This document shows positions 44,753 through 53,753 of a stretch of 64,000 bases of DNA, piece after piece. Each line of letters opens with the position of its first letter. Positions within the stretch are counted from its first letter, which is position 1. The notes under the pieces were generated by a model. The model ran no database searches. It saw nothing but the letters and a program-made list of their open reading frames with translations, and was not told where the DNA came from. This stretch comes from Ectothiorhodospira mobilis (GTDB taxonomy: Bacteria; Pseudomonadota; Gammaproteobacteria; Ectothiorhodospirales; Ectothiorhodospiraceae). The position numbers were made by a program, and so were the translations under genes. The stretch spans positions 42,745-106,744 of the forward strand of contig NZ_NRSK01000007.1 of assembly GCF_016584115.1 (NCBI RefSeq), in the 5' to 3' direction.

Positions 44753-46693
44753 TCACTTCTTCTTGTCGTCCACTTCCTCGAACTCCGCGTCCACCACATC
44801 GTCCTGCGCGGACTGCTGCTGGCCGCCGGAGGCCTGGTCACCGGTCTCGCCGCCGGAAGCGGCACCCTCGGCGCCCTGCTGGGCATACATGCGCTCGGCC
44901 AGTTTACCCGAGGCCTCGGTCAGCTTCTGGGTCTTGGCCTCGATATCCGCCTTGTCGCTGCCCTTCATGGCCTCACGCAGCTCGCCGATGGCCGACTCGA
45001 TGGCGCTCTTCTCCGAGGCCTCCACCTGATCGCCCATCTCGCCCAGGGTCTTTTCCACGGAATGGATCAGGTTGTCCGCCTGGTTGCGCGCCGCCACCAG
45101 TTCCTGGAAGCGCTTGTCCTCCTCGGCATGGGCCTCCGCGTCCTTCACCATCTGTTCGATCTCCTCCTCGTTCAAGCCCGAGGAGGCCTTGATAACGATC
45201 TTGTTCTCCTTTCCGGTGGCCTTGTCCTTGGCGGAGACATTGAGGATGCCGTTGGCGTCGATATCGAAGGTGACCTCGATCTGCGGCACGCCCCGGGGTG
45301 CCGGGGGGATGTCCGACAGGTCGAAACGGCCCAGGGACTTGTTGGCGCTGGCCTGTTCCCGTTCCCCCTGCAGTACGTGCACCGTCACCGCCGTCTGGTT
45401 GTCCTCCGCCGTGGAGAACACCTGGTTGGCCTTGGTGGGGATGGTGGTGTTCTTCTCGATGAGCTTGGTCATGACACCGCCCAGGGTCTCGATGCCCAAA
45501 GACAGCGGGGTCACATCCAGGAGCAGCACGTCCTTGACATCGCCGCCCAGCACACCGGCCTGGATGGCGGCACCGATGGCCACGGCCTCGTCGGGGTTCA
45601 CATCGCGGCGCGGGTCCTTGCCGAAGAAGTCCTTCACCCCCTCCTGCACCTTGGGCATGCGGGTCTGACCGCCCACCAGGATCACGTCATCCACCTGGGA
45701 CACGGACAGGCCGGCATCCTTCAGGGCCACCTTGCAGGGCTCGATGGTGCGCTTGATCAGCTCCTCCACCAGGGCCTCCAGCTTGGCCCGGGAGACCTTG
45801 AGATTCAGGTGCTTGGGCCCGGTGTTGTCGGCCGTGATATAGGGCAGGTTCACCTCCGTCTGCTGGCTGGAGGAGAGCTCGATCTTCGCCTTCTCGGCGG
45901 CCTCCTTGAGGCGCTGCATGGCCAGGGGATCGCCCTTGAGGTCGATGCCCTGCTCCTTCTTGAACTCGGAGGCCAGGTAGTCGATCAGGCGGGTGTCGAA
46001 GTCCTCGCCCCCCAGGAAGGTGTCCCCGTTGGTGGCCAGCACCTCGAACTGGTGCTCACCGTCCACCTCGGCGATCTCGATGATGGAGATGTCGAAGGTG
46101 CCGCCACCCAGGTCATAGACCGCCACCTTGCGGTCCCCGCGCTTCTTGTCCAGACCATAGGCCAGGGCCGCCGCGGTGGGTTCGTTGATGATGCGCTTCA
46201 CCTCCAGACCGGCGATCTTGCCCGCGTCCTTGGTGGCCTGGCGCTGGGAGTCGTTGAAGTAGGCGGGCACGGTGATCACCGCCTCGGTGACCTCTTCGCC
46301 CAGGTAGTCCTCGGCGGTCTTCTTCATCTTCTGCAGCACGCGGGCGGAGATCTCCGGCGGGGCCATCTTCTTGTCGCGCACCTCCACCCAGGCGTCGCCG
46401 TTGTCCGCCTTGATGATCTTGTAGGGCACCATGTCGATGTCCTTCTGCACCTCCGGCTCCTCGAAGCGGCGGCCGATGAGGCGCTTGACGGCGAACAGGG
46501 TGTTCTCGGGGTTGGTGACCGCCTGGCGCTTGGCGGACTGCCCCACCAGCACCTCGCCGTCCTCACTAAAGGCCACGATGGAGGGGGTGGTGCGGGCGCC
46601 CTCGGCGTTCTCCAGGACCTTGGGGGACCCCCCCTCCATGACGGCAACGCAGGAGTTGGTGGTGCCCAGGTCGATACCGATCGTCTTACCCAT
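44753..46693 (-). CDS. dnaK: Chaperone DnaK (Hsp70)
   Basis: This 646-residue ATPase chaperone has all three Hsp70 signatures: [17 protein letters not shown] at the start, [16 protein letters not shown] near 195, and [20 protein letters not shown] near 335. The nucleotide-binding domain runs to about 385, followed by the substrate-binding domain ([20 protein letters not shown]) and a lid. The C-terminus [10 protein letters not shown] has the usual EEVD-like acidic end. It is 88 bases after grpE. Confidence 0.98.
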   Translation of the reverse strand: MGKTIGIDLGTTNSCVAVMEGGSPKVLENAEGARTTPSIVAFSEDGEVLVGQSAKRQAVTNPENTLFAVKRLIGRRFEEPEVQKDIDMVPYKIIKADNGDAWVEVRDKKMAPPEISARVLQKMKKTAEDYLGEEVTEAVITVPAYFNDSQRQATKDAGKIAGLEVKRIINEPTAAALAYGLDKKRGDRKVAVYDLGGGTFDISIIEIAEVDGEHQFEVLATNGDTFLGGEDFDTRLIDYLASEFKKEQGIDLKGDPLAMQRLKEAAEKAKIELSSSQQTEVNLPYITADNTGPKHLNLKVSRAKLEALVEELIKRTIEPCKVALKDAGLSVSQVDDVILVGGQTRMPKVQEGVKDFFGKDPRRDVNPDEAVAIGAAIQAGVLGGDVKDVLLLDVTPLSLGIETLGGVMTKLIEKNTTIPTKANQVFSTAEDNQTAVTVHVLQGEREQASANKSLGRFDLSDIPPAPRGVPQIEVTFDIDANGILNVSAKDKATGKENKIVIKASSGLNEEEIEQMVKDAEAHAEEDKRFQELVAARNQADNLIHSVEKTLGEMGDQVEASEKSAIESAIGELREAMKGSDKADIEAKTQKLTEASGKLAERMYAQQGAEGAASGGETGDQASGGQQQSAQDDVVDAEFEEVDDKKK

Positions 46694-46781
46694 GGTGATT
46701 CTCCAGAACTTGCGTGAATTTCAAATCAATGACGGAATGCTTCCGGACCTGTCGCAGAGGTGGGGGGCGAAGCGGTGGTTT

Positions 46782-47372
46782 TCAACCCCCCTGCCCCTCC
46801 CCGCCCGCCTGGCCGTCCCCCGACGGGGCGCGGCTGACGATCACCATGGCGGGGCGCAGCAGGCGGTCGTTGAGCAGATAACCCTTCTGCAGCACGGTCA
46901 TGACCGTGTTGGGCTCCAGCTCGGCATTCTCCTGCATGGACATGGCCTGGTGGCGCTCCGGATCGAAGCGTTCCCCCTCGGGCATCACCTCCTGGATCCC
47001 CTGCTTCTCCATCACCTGCGTGAGCATCTTCAGGGTCAGTTCCGTGCCCTCGCGGATCTTCTCCACATCGGTTTCCCCCTGGGCGGCGTCCACGCCCATC
47101 TCCAGGCTGTCGCGCACAGGCAGGAGCTCATTGGCGAATTTCTCCAGCGCATACTTGTGGGCGTGCTCCACGTCCTTCTTCATGCGCTTGCGCAGGTTCT
47201 CCAGCTCCGCCTGGGCGCGCACCAGCTTGTCCCAGTGCTCCCGGGCCTCGTTCTGGGCCTCCTCCAGCTGCTTGAGCAGGGTGGCGGGATTGAATTCCGC
47301 CTGCTGCGGCTCCTGGCCGTCCTCGGGGGCCTCCGGGGCCGGATTGCGTTCGGTCTGTTCCTCGTTCGCCAT
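46782..47372 (-). CDS. grpE: Nucleotide exchange factor GrpE
   Basis: This 196-residue partner of DnaK has a long N-terminal coiled coil (about 30-100, ATLLKQLEEAQNEAREHWDK). The beta domain follows, with GVQ-like EGERFDPERHQAMSMQENAE and NTVMTVLQKGYLLNDRLLRP. The order hrcA-grpE-dnaK-dnaJ is kept. A hairpin lies in the 93-base gap before it. Confidence 0.97.
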   Translation of the reverse strand: MANEEQTERNPAPEAPEDGQEPQQAEFNPATLLKQLEEAQNEAREHWDKLVRAQAELENLRKRMKKDVEHAHKYALEKFANELLPVRDSLEMGVDAAQGETDVEKIREGTELTLKMLTQVMEKQGIQEVMPEGERFDPERHQAMSMQENAELEPNTVMTVLQKGYLLNDRLLRPAMVIVSRAPSGDGQAGGEGQGG

Positions 47373-47412
47373 GGAAAACTCCGATCGGCTGTGCGTGAAT
47401 CATGCGGCAAAG

Positions 47413-47440
47413 GGCCGGCGTCCGGCGCGGTCCGCCGGCC
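47413..47440 (-). other. Hairpin between hrcA and grpE
   Basis: GGCCGGCG (47413-47420) and CGCCGGCC (47433-47440) form a perfect 8-base stem with a 12-base loop. On the minus strand it is followed by CTTTG. It could be a processing or attenuation site within the heat-shock operon. Confidence 0.55.
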
Positions 47441-47465
47441 TGCCCCGATACCCCCTATGTGGGAT

Positions 47466-48524
47466 TCAATTCCTGGAATTCAAGGCCGCGCCCAGGAGCT
47501 TGGCGGTGACATCCACCACGGGGATGACGCGCTCATAGGCCATGCGCGTGGGGCCGATCACCCCCAGCACCCCCAGTACCTGGCCATCCACCTGGTAAGG
47601 AGCGGTAACGACGCTGCAGTCGTCCAGCACCTCGTGGCCCGATTCCTGGCCGATGAAGATCTGCACCCCCTGGGCATGGATGCAGTTGTCCAGCAGGCCG
47701 AGCAGGTCCCGCTTCTGGTTGAAGGCCTCGAAGAGGTTGCGCAGCTTGTCCACGCTGGAGAGTTCGGCGTAGCCCATGAGATGGGTCTGGCCGGTGAACA
47801 CCACCTGTTCTTCCCGGTCCTCGTCGCTGAAGGCCCGCTCCCCCAGTTGGATGGCGGCGAGCATGAGGGTGTTCATGTGCTCGCGCACCGCCTTCATCTC
47901 CCGCAGGATCTGCTCCCGCGCCTGGCGCAGGTCCAGTCCCGCCAGATGCTCGTTGAGGTAGTTGGCCATCTGCTGCAGCTCGCTGTGGGTATAGTCCCGG
48001 TCCAGCTGCAGGATGCGGTTCTGCACCTCGTTCTTGTTCATCACCAGGATGGCCAGTACCTGGCGCCCGGAGAGCTTGAGGAACTCGATCTGACACAGGG
48101 CGGCATGATCCCGCTTGGGCACCCGCACCATGCCCGCCATCTGGGTCACCGCCGAGAGCAGGTCCGAGGCGGACTCCACCAGGGTGCGGGTATCCATGTC
48201 CGGACTCAGGCGCTCCTTGAGCAGGCGCACCTCGTGACTGTCCAGGGGTTTGACCTCCAGCAGCGAATCCACGAAGAGGCGGTACCCCCGGGGGGTGGGC
48301 ACCCGCCCTGCCGAGGTGTGGGGGGAGCTCACCAGCCCCATCTCCTCCAGGTCCGACATGACGTTGCGGATGGAGGCGGGGCTCAGGTCCAGCCCGCAGG
48401 TGCGCGCCAGGGTGCGCGACCCCACCGGCTGCCCGTCCTGGACATAGTTCTCCACCAGCGCCCGCAGCAACCGGCGGGCGCGGTCGTTGAGGGGCGTTTC
48501 ATTGGTGCGTTGGGATCGACTCAT
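47466..48524 (-). CDS. hrcA: Heat-inducible transcription repressor HrcA
   Basis: This 352-residue repressor binds CIRCE and is kept active by GroEL. The start is the ATG at 48524 (MSRSQRTNETPLNDRARRLL); the longer frame would run across the operator. The winged-helix N-terminus includes VGSRTLARTCGLDLSPASIR, followed by NVMSDLEEMGLVSSPHTSAG and RVPTPRGYRLFVD. The C-terminal IGPTRMAYERVIPVVDVTAK is diagnostic. HrcA is absent from Enterobacteria and Pseudomonas but present in several other gammaproteobacteria. Confidence 0.97.
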   Translation of the reverse strand: MSRSQRTNETPLNDRARRLLRALVENYVQDGQPVGSRTLARTCGLDLSPASIRNVMSDLEEMGLVSSPHTSAGRVPTPRGYRLFVDSLLEVKPLDSHEVRLLKERLSPDMDTRTLVESASDLLSAVTQMAGMVRVPKRDHAALCQIEFLKLSGRQVLAILVMNKNEVQNRILQLDRDYTHSELQQMANYLNEHLAGLDLRQAREQILREMKAVREHMNTLMLAAIQLGERAFSDEDREEQVVFTGQTHLMGYAELSSVDKLRNLFEAFNQKRDLLGLLDNCIHAQGVQIFIGQESGHEVLDDCSVVTAPYQVDGQVLGVLGVIGPTRMAYERVIPVVDVTAKLLGAALNSRN

Positions 48525-48533
48525 GGTGCCACC

Positions 48534-48560
48534 TTGGCACTCTCGGGCGTGGAGTGCCAG
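48534..48560. promoter_or_regulatory. CIRCE operator (HrcA-binding inverted repeat)
   Basis: TTGGCACTC, nine bases, GAGTGCCAG: the arms match the CIRCE consensus TTAGCACTC-N9-GAGTGCTAA in seven of nine positions or better, with the exact 9-base spacer. It ends 9 bases before the hrcA ATG and covers the predicted transcription start. Confidence 0.9.
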
Positions 48561-48566
48561 TCGTGC

Positions 48567-48594
48567 ATGGTACACAGCACCCATAAACTGTCAA
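48567..48594 (-). promoter_or_regulatory. Promoter of the hrcA-grpE-dnaK-dnaJ operon
   Basis: On the minus strand a perfect -35 TTGACA (48589-48594) and a -10 TACCAT (48567-48572) are spaced by 16 bases. The start would fall at the edge of CIRCE. The sequence looks sigma70-like rather than sigma32-like, fitting repression by HrcA as the heat-shock control. Confidence 0.7.
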
Positions 48595-48639
48595 GAAAGT
48601 CCCGGCTCCGCTGCCATACACTCGACGACAGGTTTACAC

Positions 48640-48645
48640 CATAAT
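48640..48645 (+). promoter_or_regulatory. -10-like hexamer next to the nadK start
   Basis: CATAAT ends 6 bases before the nadK ATG and there is no Shine-Dalgarno, so the transcript may begin at the start codon. The -35 region is weak. Confidence 0.4.
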
Positions 48646-48651
48646 CCCCCC

Positions 48652-49533
48652 ATGGCAGAGCATTTCGACACCATCGGCATCATCGCCAAGACGACGGACA
48701 CCCGCCTGGCGGACATCCTGCGCACCCTCATCGCCCACCTGCGCCACCACCGGCGGCGGCTCCTCCTGGACCGCACCACGGTGGAGCAGATCCGGGGCAT
48801 CCCGGACGGCGAGGCGGCAGAGCGGCAGGACATCGCCCGGGAGGCGGACCTGGCCATCGTGGTGGGGGGGGACGGCACCTTCCTCGCCGCCGCCCGCACC
48901 CTGGTGGACCACGGCGTCCCCCTCCTGGGGATCAACGCCGGCAGGCTGGGCTTCCTCGTGGATGTCTCCCCCCAGGAGATGCTGGGCCGGCTGGACGAGA
49001 TCCTCTCGGGGCACTACATGGAGGACCACCGCCGCATGCTCCACGCCCGGGTGATGCGGGGGGAACACGAAGTGGCCCGTGGGGATGCCCTCAACGACGT
49101 GGTCCTGCATATCCGCGACGTGGTGCGCATGATCGAATTCGACACCTGGATCGACGGGCGTTTTGTCCACACCCAGCGGGCCGACGGCATGGTGGTGGCC
49201 ACCCCCACCGGCTCCACGGCCTACGCCCTCTCCGGCGGCGGCCCCATCCTGACCCCGGACCTGGACGCGGTGGTGCTGGTGCCCATCTGCCCCCACGGCC
49301 TCAGCCACCGCCCCCTGGTGGTCCCCGCCGGCAGCCGCGTGGAGATCGCCGTGAACGAGAACAGCCGCACCCGGGCACAGGCGGCCCTGGACGGGCAGGA
49401 CACCATCGACATGGAGCCCCTGGACCGCATCGTCATCCGCAGCAAGCCGCACAAGCTGCGCCTGATCCATCCCCCGGGGTACGACTACCTGCAGATCCTG
49501 CGGGTGAAACTGGGCTGGGGGGAACAGCCCTGA
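48652..49533 (+). CDS. nadK: NAD kinase
   Basis: This 293-residue enzyme phosphorylates NAD to NADP. It starts at the ATG at 48652 (MAEHFDTIGIIAKTTDTRLA); the longer frame lies in the divergent promoter region. The conserved GGDGTFLAAARTLVDHGVPL, INAGRLGFLVDV, HTQRADGMVVATPTGSTAYA and ICPHGLSHRPLVVPAGS are all present. It is divergent from hrcA, a neighbourhood shared with the E. coli grpE-nadK-recN region. Confidence 0.97.
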   Translation: MAEHFDTIGIIAKTTDTRLADILRTLIAHLRHHRRRLLLDRTTVEQIRGIPDGEAAERQDIAREADLAIVVGGDGTFLAAARTLVDHGVPLLGINAGRLGFLVDVSPQEMLGRLDEILSGHYMEDHRRMLHARVMRGEHEVARGDALNDVVLHIRDVVRMIEFDTWIDGRFVHTQRADGMVVATPTGSTAYALSGGGPILTPDLDAVVLVPICPHGLSHRPLVVPAGSRVEIAVNENSRTRAQAALDGQDTIDMEPLDRIVIRSKPHKLRLIHPPGYDYLQILRVKLGWGEQP

Positions 49534-49573
49534 GGCCGGCCGCGGACCCGGCACTGGACACGAAGGAACGGAT

Positions 49574-49593
49574 TACTGAAAATAAAAACAGTT
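49574..49593. promoter_or_regulatory. LexA (SOS) box upstream of dinB
   Basis: TACTGAAAATAAAAACAGTT contains CTG-N10-CAG with an A/T-rich centre, matching the gammaproteobacterial LexA consensus. In this G+C-rich sequence such an A-rich 16-mer stands out. It lies 64 bases before the dinB ATG. Confidence 0.85.
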
Positions 49594-49657
49594 CATCGAC
49601 CCGCAGTGCGCCGCACCTTCAACGGCGCCACCCGCGGGAGGATCGGAGCCTGAACGC

Positions 49658-50791
49658 ATGCACCCGCCGCAGCGCCGCATCGCCCACCTGGACATGGACG
49701 CCTTCTATGCCTCCGTGGAACGGCTGCATCGTCCGGAGCTGGCGGGTCTGCCGCTGGTGATCGGCGGGCGCGCCCCGGCGGGCGAGTTGCGCCGTCTGGG
49801 GGCATACACCGGGCGCGGCGTGGTCACCACCGCCACCTACGAGGCCCGCGCCCTGGGGGTGACCTCGGGCATGGGGCTCATGCAGGCGGCGCGGCGGGCC
49901 CCCGACGCCTTGCTGCTGGCGCCGGATTTCGAGGCCTACCGGGCCGTCTCCCGGCGCTTCAAGGCCGCCGTCGCCGGCATCGCCCCCTGCATCGAGGACC
50001 GGGGCATCGACGAGATCTTCATCGACCTCAGCGCCGTCCCCGGAGCGTCTGCGGATCTGGCGCAGCGCATCAAGGCGGCGGTATGGCAGGCCACCGGGCT
50101 CACCTGCTCCATCGGCATCGCCCCCAACCGGCTGCTGGCCAAGCTGTGCTCGGACCTGGACAAGCCCGACGGGCTGACGCTGCTGACGGCCCGGGAGATC
50201 CCCGATCGCATCCACCCCCTGCCGGTGGGCAAGGTCAACGGCATCGGCCCCAAGGCCACCCAGCGCCTGGCGCAGCTGGGGGTGCATACCCTGGGGGAGC
50301 TGGCCGCCTGTGCGCCACAGTGGCTGCATCGGCACTTCGGCACCCGCTACGGGGATTTCCTGCGGCGCGCCGCCCACGGCATCGACGACACCCCGGTGCT
50401 GACCCGCACGGACCCCCGCTCCGTGAGCCGGGAGACCACCTTCGAGCGGGACCTGCACCCGTGTCACGACCGCCAACAACTGAACCGCACCTTCGCCCAC
50501 CTGTGCCGGCGCGTGGCGGTGGACCTGGAACGCAAGGGGGTCTGGGGCCGGACCATCGGGGTGAAGCTGCGTTACCCGGACTTTCGCACCCTCACCCGCG
50601 ACCTCACCCTCCCGGAGCCCACCCGCGACCCGCAGCGGATCCGCCGTGCCGCCGGTGAATGTCTGCGCCGCGCCGCCCCGGGGGAGCGGCTGCGGCTGCT
50701 GGGGGTTCGGGTCTCGGGACTGACCCGTACGCCCCGGACCGGCCCCCGCCAGCTGGAACTGGACTGGACCCCCTCCGGGGAGGCAGCATGA
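49658..50791 (+). CDS. dinB: DNA polymerase IV (Y-family)
   Basis: This 377-residue translesion polymerase has metal-binding residues in HLDMDAFYASVERL (Asp12) and GIDEIFIDLS (Asp118, Glu119). The fingers/palm block CSIGIAPNRLLAKLCSDLDK is also present. The thumb helix-hairpin-helix contains VGKVNGIGPKATQRL, the little finger follows, and the end QLELDW is a likely beta-clamp-binding motif. Compared with E. coli DinB, about 11 residues are inserted between LPLVIGG and VVTTATYEAR. It has a LexA box upstream and precedes recN by 86 bases, so both could be SOS-induced. Confidence 0.93.
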   Translation: MHPPQRRIAHLDMDAFYASVERLHRPELAGLPLVIGGRAPAGELRRLGAYTGRGVVTTATYEARALGVTSGMGLMQAARRAPDALLLAPDFEAYRAVSRRFKAAVAGIAPCIEDRGIDEIFIDLSAVPGASADLAQRIKAAVWQATGLTCSIGIAPNRLLAKLCSDLDKPDGLTLLTAREIPDRIHPLPVGKVNGIGPKATQRLAQLGVHTLGELAACAPQWLHRHFGTRYGDFLRRAAHGIDDTPVLTRTDPRSVSRETTFERDLHPCHDRQQLNRTFAHLCRRVAVDLERKGVWGRTIGVKLRYPDFRTLTRDLTLPEPTRDPQRIRRAAGECLRRAAPGERLRLLGVRVSGLTRTPRTGPRQLELDWTPSGEAA

Positions 50792-50877
50792 CCGTCCGCA
50801 GCCGGCACAGGGGGCCGGGCCTCGTCCCGCACGGCAGCCATCCCTACCCGGACCCATGAGAGCGAGCCCACAGCGCC

Positions 50878-52587
50878 ATGCTCACCCACATCCACATCCG
50901 CGATTTCGCCATCATCGATGAGCTCTCCCTGGAGCTTGCCCCCGGCATGACCGTCCTCACCGGCGAGACCGGGGCTGGCAAGTCCATCCTCGTGGACGCC
51001 CTGGGGCTGGTGCTGGGGGACCGGGCGGACCCGTCGGTGGTGCGCCCCGGGGCCGGGCGCGCCGAGGTGAGCGTGCAGATGGACATCACCGGCGAGGCGG
51101 CGGCCGCACACTGGCTGCGGGAACAGGGGATGGACGACCAGGAATGCCTGCTGCGCCGGGTGGTGGGCCGGGACGGCCGCAGCCGGGCCTGGATCAACGG
51201 CTCCCCCACCACCCTGCAATCCCTGCGCACCCTGGGGGAGATGCTGGTGGACATCCACGGCCAGCATGCCCACCAGTCCCTCATGCGCCGGGAGGTGCAG
51301 CGACGCATCCTGGATGACTACGCCGATCACCCGGACCGGGTACAGGCCATGGCCGGGACCCACGCCCACTGGCAACACCTCCACAGGCGACTGGAAGACC
51401 TGAGCGGCGAACAGGAGGCCCGGGAGGCCCGCCAGGAACTGCTCCGCTTCCAGGTGGAGGAACTGGACAGCCTGGATCCCGCCCCGGGGGAATGGCAGCA
51501 ACTGGAGGAGGAGCACCACCGCCTGGCCCACACCGGCCGCCTCCTGGAGGTGGCGGAGACCGCCTACCAGGCCCTGTATGCGGCGGATGGCAGCGTCGAA
51601 TCCAGCCTGGGGCACACCTGCAGCGAACTGGAACAACTGCAGGGGCTGGATCACCGCCTGGACGAACCCCGCCAACTGCTCACCAGCGCCCAGATCCAGA
51701 TCCGCGAGGCCTGCGACAGTTTACGCCGCTATGCCGATGGCCTGGAGGCGGACCCGGCGCGGCTGCACTACGTGGAAGGGCGCATGGCCGCATTCCAGGA
51801 CCTGGCCCGCAAACACCGGGTGGAACCGGAGGCACTGCCACAGGTGCGGGAGACCCTGACCGCTGAGCTGGAGACCCTGGAGGGGGACACCGGGGACCTG
51901 GCCTCCCTGGAACAGGAAACGGCCAAGGCCCTGGAGGCCTGCCGCGAGGCGGCCGATGCCCTCAGCCAGTCCCGGCGCACCGCCGCCGGAACCTTCTCCG
52001 AGGCGGTCACCCGGGCGATGCAGGCCCTGGGCATGGAGGGGGGGCGATTCGAATGCACCGTGGAACCGACGCAGGAGGCCCGCCTCACCCCCCAGGGGAC
52101 GGACGAGATCACCTTCCGCATCAGCGCCAACCCCGGGCAGCCCCTGCAGCCCCTGGCCCGGGTGGCCTCCGGGGGGGAACTCTCGCGCATCAGCCTGGCC
52201 ATCCAGATGATCGCCGCCCGCGCCCTGCCCACCGCCACCCTGATCTTCGACGAGGTGGACACGGGCATCGGCGGTGGTGTCGCCGAGGTGGTGGGGCGCC
52301 AGCTACGCGCCCTGGGGGGCCACCGCCAGGTCCTGTGCGTCACCCACCTGCCCCAGGTGGCCGCCCAGGGGCATCATCACCTGCAGGTCAGCAAGGAGAA
52401 GGGTCGGGACCATACCGAGACCCACATCCGCCCCCTGGAACGGGAGCAGAGGGTGGAGGAACTGGCACGCATGCTGGGCGGATTGCAGATCACCCGCCAG
52501 ACCCTGGCCCATGCCCGGGAGATGATGGAACGGGCCGTGGAGGGCGACGGGGGTCAGTCGTCGTCCTCCCCCGCCTCCGTATCGTAG
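50878..52587 (+). CDS. recN: DNA repair protein RecN
   Basis: This 569-residue SMC-like ATPase acts in double-strand-break repair. Walker A is GETGAGKSILVDALGLVLGD (near residue 29), with long coiled coils in the middle (about 150-370). The signature is VASGGELSRISLAIQM, and Walker B is TLIFDEVDTGIGGGVAEVVG. I saw no separate LexA box directly before it. Its 3' end overlaps the convergent fur gene by 34 bases. Confidence 0.97.
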   Translation: MLTHIHIRDFAIIDELSLELAPGMTVLTGETGAGKSILVDALGLVLGDRADPSVVRPGAGRAEVSVQMDITGEAAAAHWLREQGMDDQECLLRRVVGRDGRSRAWINGSPTTLQSLRTLGEMLVDIHGQHAHQSLMRREVQRRILDDYADHPDRVQAMAGTHAHWQHLHRRLEDLSGEQEAREARQELLRFQVEELDSLDPAPGEWQQLEEEHHRLAHTGRLLEVAETAYQALYAADGSVESSLGHTCSELEQLQGLDHRLDEPRQLLTSAQIQIREACDSLRRYADGLEADPARLHYVEGRMAAFQDLARKHRVEPEALPQVRETLTAELETLEGDTGDLASLEQETAKALEACREAADALSQSRRTAAGTFSEAVTRAMQALGMEGGRFECTVEPTQEARLTPQGTDEITFRISANPGQPLQPLARVASGGELSRISLAIQMIAARALPTATLIFDEVDTGIGGGVAEVVGRQLRALGGHRQVLCVTHLPQVAAQGHHHLQVSKEKGRDHTETHIRPLEREQRVEELARMLGGLQITRQTLAHAREMMERAVEGDGGQSSSSPASVS

Positions 52588-52997
52588 GGGCAGGCCTCGT
52601 CCTTGCATTCGCCGTAGATGATCAGGGCATGGTCCTTGATGTGAAAGCCCCGCTCCTCGGCGATGGCCCGCTGGCGTTCCTCGATCACCGGGTCCACGAA
52701 CTCCTCCACCCGGCCGCACTTGACGCAGACGATGTGATCGTGATGCCCTCCCCGCTCCAGTTCGAAGACCGCCTGATTGCCTTCGAAGTGGTGCCGGTTC
52801 ACCAGGCCCGCCCCCTCGAACTGGGTCAACACCCGGTAGACGGTGGCCAGCCCGATCTCCTCTCCGGCCTCCAGCAACTGCCGGTAGATCATCTCCGCGC
52901 TGAGGTGATGATCCTCTGCCCGCTCCAGGATCTCCAGGATCTTCACCCGCGGCAGGGTCACCTTGAGTCCGGCCTTTTTCAGTTCTTGGGTTTCCAT
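52554..52997 (-). CDS. fur: Ferric uptake regulator Fur
   Basis: This 147-residue iron-sensing repressor has a winged-helix half with LKVTLPRVKILEILERAEDH and LATVYRVLTQFEGAGLVNRH. The metal-binding half has HHFEGNQAVFELERGGHHDH, IVCVKCGRVEEFVD and a C-terminal Cys pair region (CKDEACP). It is divergent from bamE, as fur and omlA are in Pseudomonas and Xanthomonas, and convergent with recN. Confidence 0.96.
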   Translation of the reverse strand: METQELKKAGLKVTLPRVKILEILERAEDHHLSAEMIYRQLLEAGEEIGLATVYRVLTQFEGAGLVNRHHFEGNQAVFELERGGHHDHIVCVKCGRVEEFVDPVIEERQRAIAEERGFHIKDHALIIYGECKDEACPYDTEAGEDDD

Positions 52998-53110
52998 GGA
53001 AATGCAGACTCCAGGCGGGATCCCACCGCTCCCTAGTGTAGAATCGCCCGCGACAGAATGTGTGGCTGATCACCCATCTTGCAACTCACCGCCGCTTTTC
53101 GGACGCAATC

Positions 53111-53437
53111 ATGGCAAGACTCATTCTTTATTCTACTCTCGTTTTCGGCCTGCTGCATGGATGCGGATCAAACCTGCTGACCGTACACCGCCTGGACATC
53201 CAGCAGGGCAATGCCCTGGAGCAGGAGCGGGTGGATCAGTTGCGCCGCGGGATGACACCGGGACAGGTGCGCTTCCTCCTGGGGGAACCCCTGCTGCAGG
53301 ACCCCTTCCACGGCGGCGAGCGCTGGGACTATGTGTACTACCTGAAACGGGGGGACGGCCAGACAGAACGCCGCCGGGTGACGGTGCACTTCCAGGACGG
53401 CCGCGTGGAGGCCATCCGCAGGCGGGAACAGGGATAA
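53111..53437 (+). CDS. bamE: Outer membrane assembly lipoprotein BamE (SmpA/OmlA)
   Basis: This 108-residue lipoprotein is a subunit of the BAM complex that inserts beta-barrel proteins. The start is the ATG at 53111 (MARLILYSTLVFGLLHGCGS); 17 upstream codons are not needed. The lipobox is LHGC with Cys18. The domain reads HRLDIQQGNALEQERVDQL, LRRGMTPGQVRFLLGEPLLQ and DPFHGGERWDYVYYLKRG, as in BamE. It is convergent with rnfH. Confidence 0.95.
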   Translation: MARLILYSTLVFGLLHGCGSNLLTVHRLDIQQGNALEQERVDQLRRGMTPGQVRFLLGEPLLQDPFHGGERWDYVYYLKRGDGQTERRRVTVHFQDGRVEAIRRREQG

Positions 53438-53456
53438 GGGGAAGGCCGGGGCCGGT

Positions 53457-53753
53457 TCAGGCGCTGCCCGCGGCCCGGCGGCGCCGGGCCGCCCGGGGAT
53501 CGGCGATCAGGGGGCGATAGATCTCCACCCGGTCCCGGTCCCGCAACGGGGCATCGAGCCGGGTGAGCTTCCCATAGATCCCCACCTTGTTGGTGGACAG
53601 ATCGATCTCCGGGAAGCGCTCCAGGATCCCCGAGGCGCGGATGGCCTCCTCCACCGTGGCCCCGGCGGGCAGCGTCACCTCCAGCACCGCCTGATCGTCG
53701 GGCTTGGCGTAGGCCACCTCTATCTGCAGATCGTTTTCCTGGTCACCGGACAC
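53457..53753 (-). CDS. rnfH: RnfH family ubiquitin-like protein (RatB)
   Basis: This 98-residue beta-grasp protein is read from the GTG at 53753 ([20 protein letters not shown]), which has GGAGG six bases upstream and overlaps the ratA stop by 11 bases. The longer frame antisense-reads rat[21 protein letters not shown] and [20 protein letters not shown] are diagnostic of the UPF0125 family. Its role is unknown; it always sits next to ratA. Confidence 0.92.
   Translation of the reverse strand: MSGDQENDLQIEVAYAKPDDQAVLEVTLPAGATVEEAIRASGILERFPEIDLSTNKVGIYGKLTRLDAPLRDRDRVEIYRPLIADPRAARRRRAAGSA

Noticed and set aside
46694..46781. A separate dnaK promoter in the grpE-dnaK gap
   Set aside because: TTGAAA occurs but there is no acceptable -10 at a proper distance, so I did not call it.
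48543..48551. A sigma32 promoter for the hrcA operon
   Set aside because: The -35 resembles CTTGACA but no CCCCAT-type -10 is present; the sigma70 plus CIRCE reading fits better.
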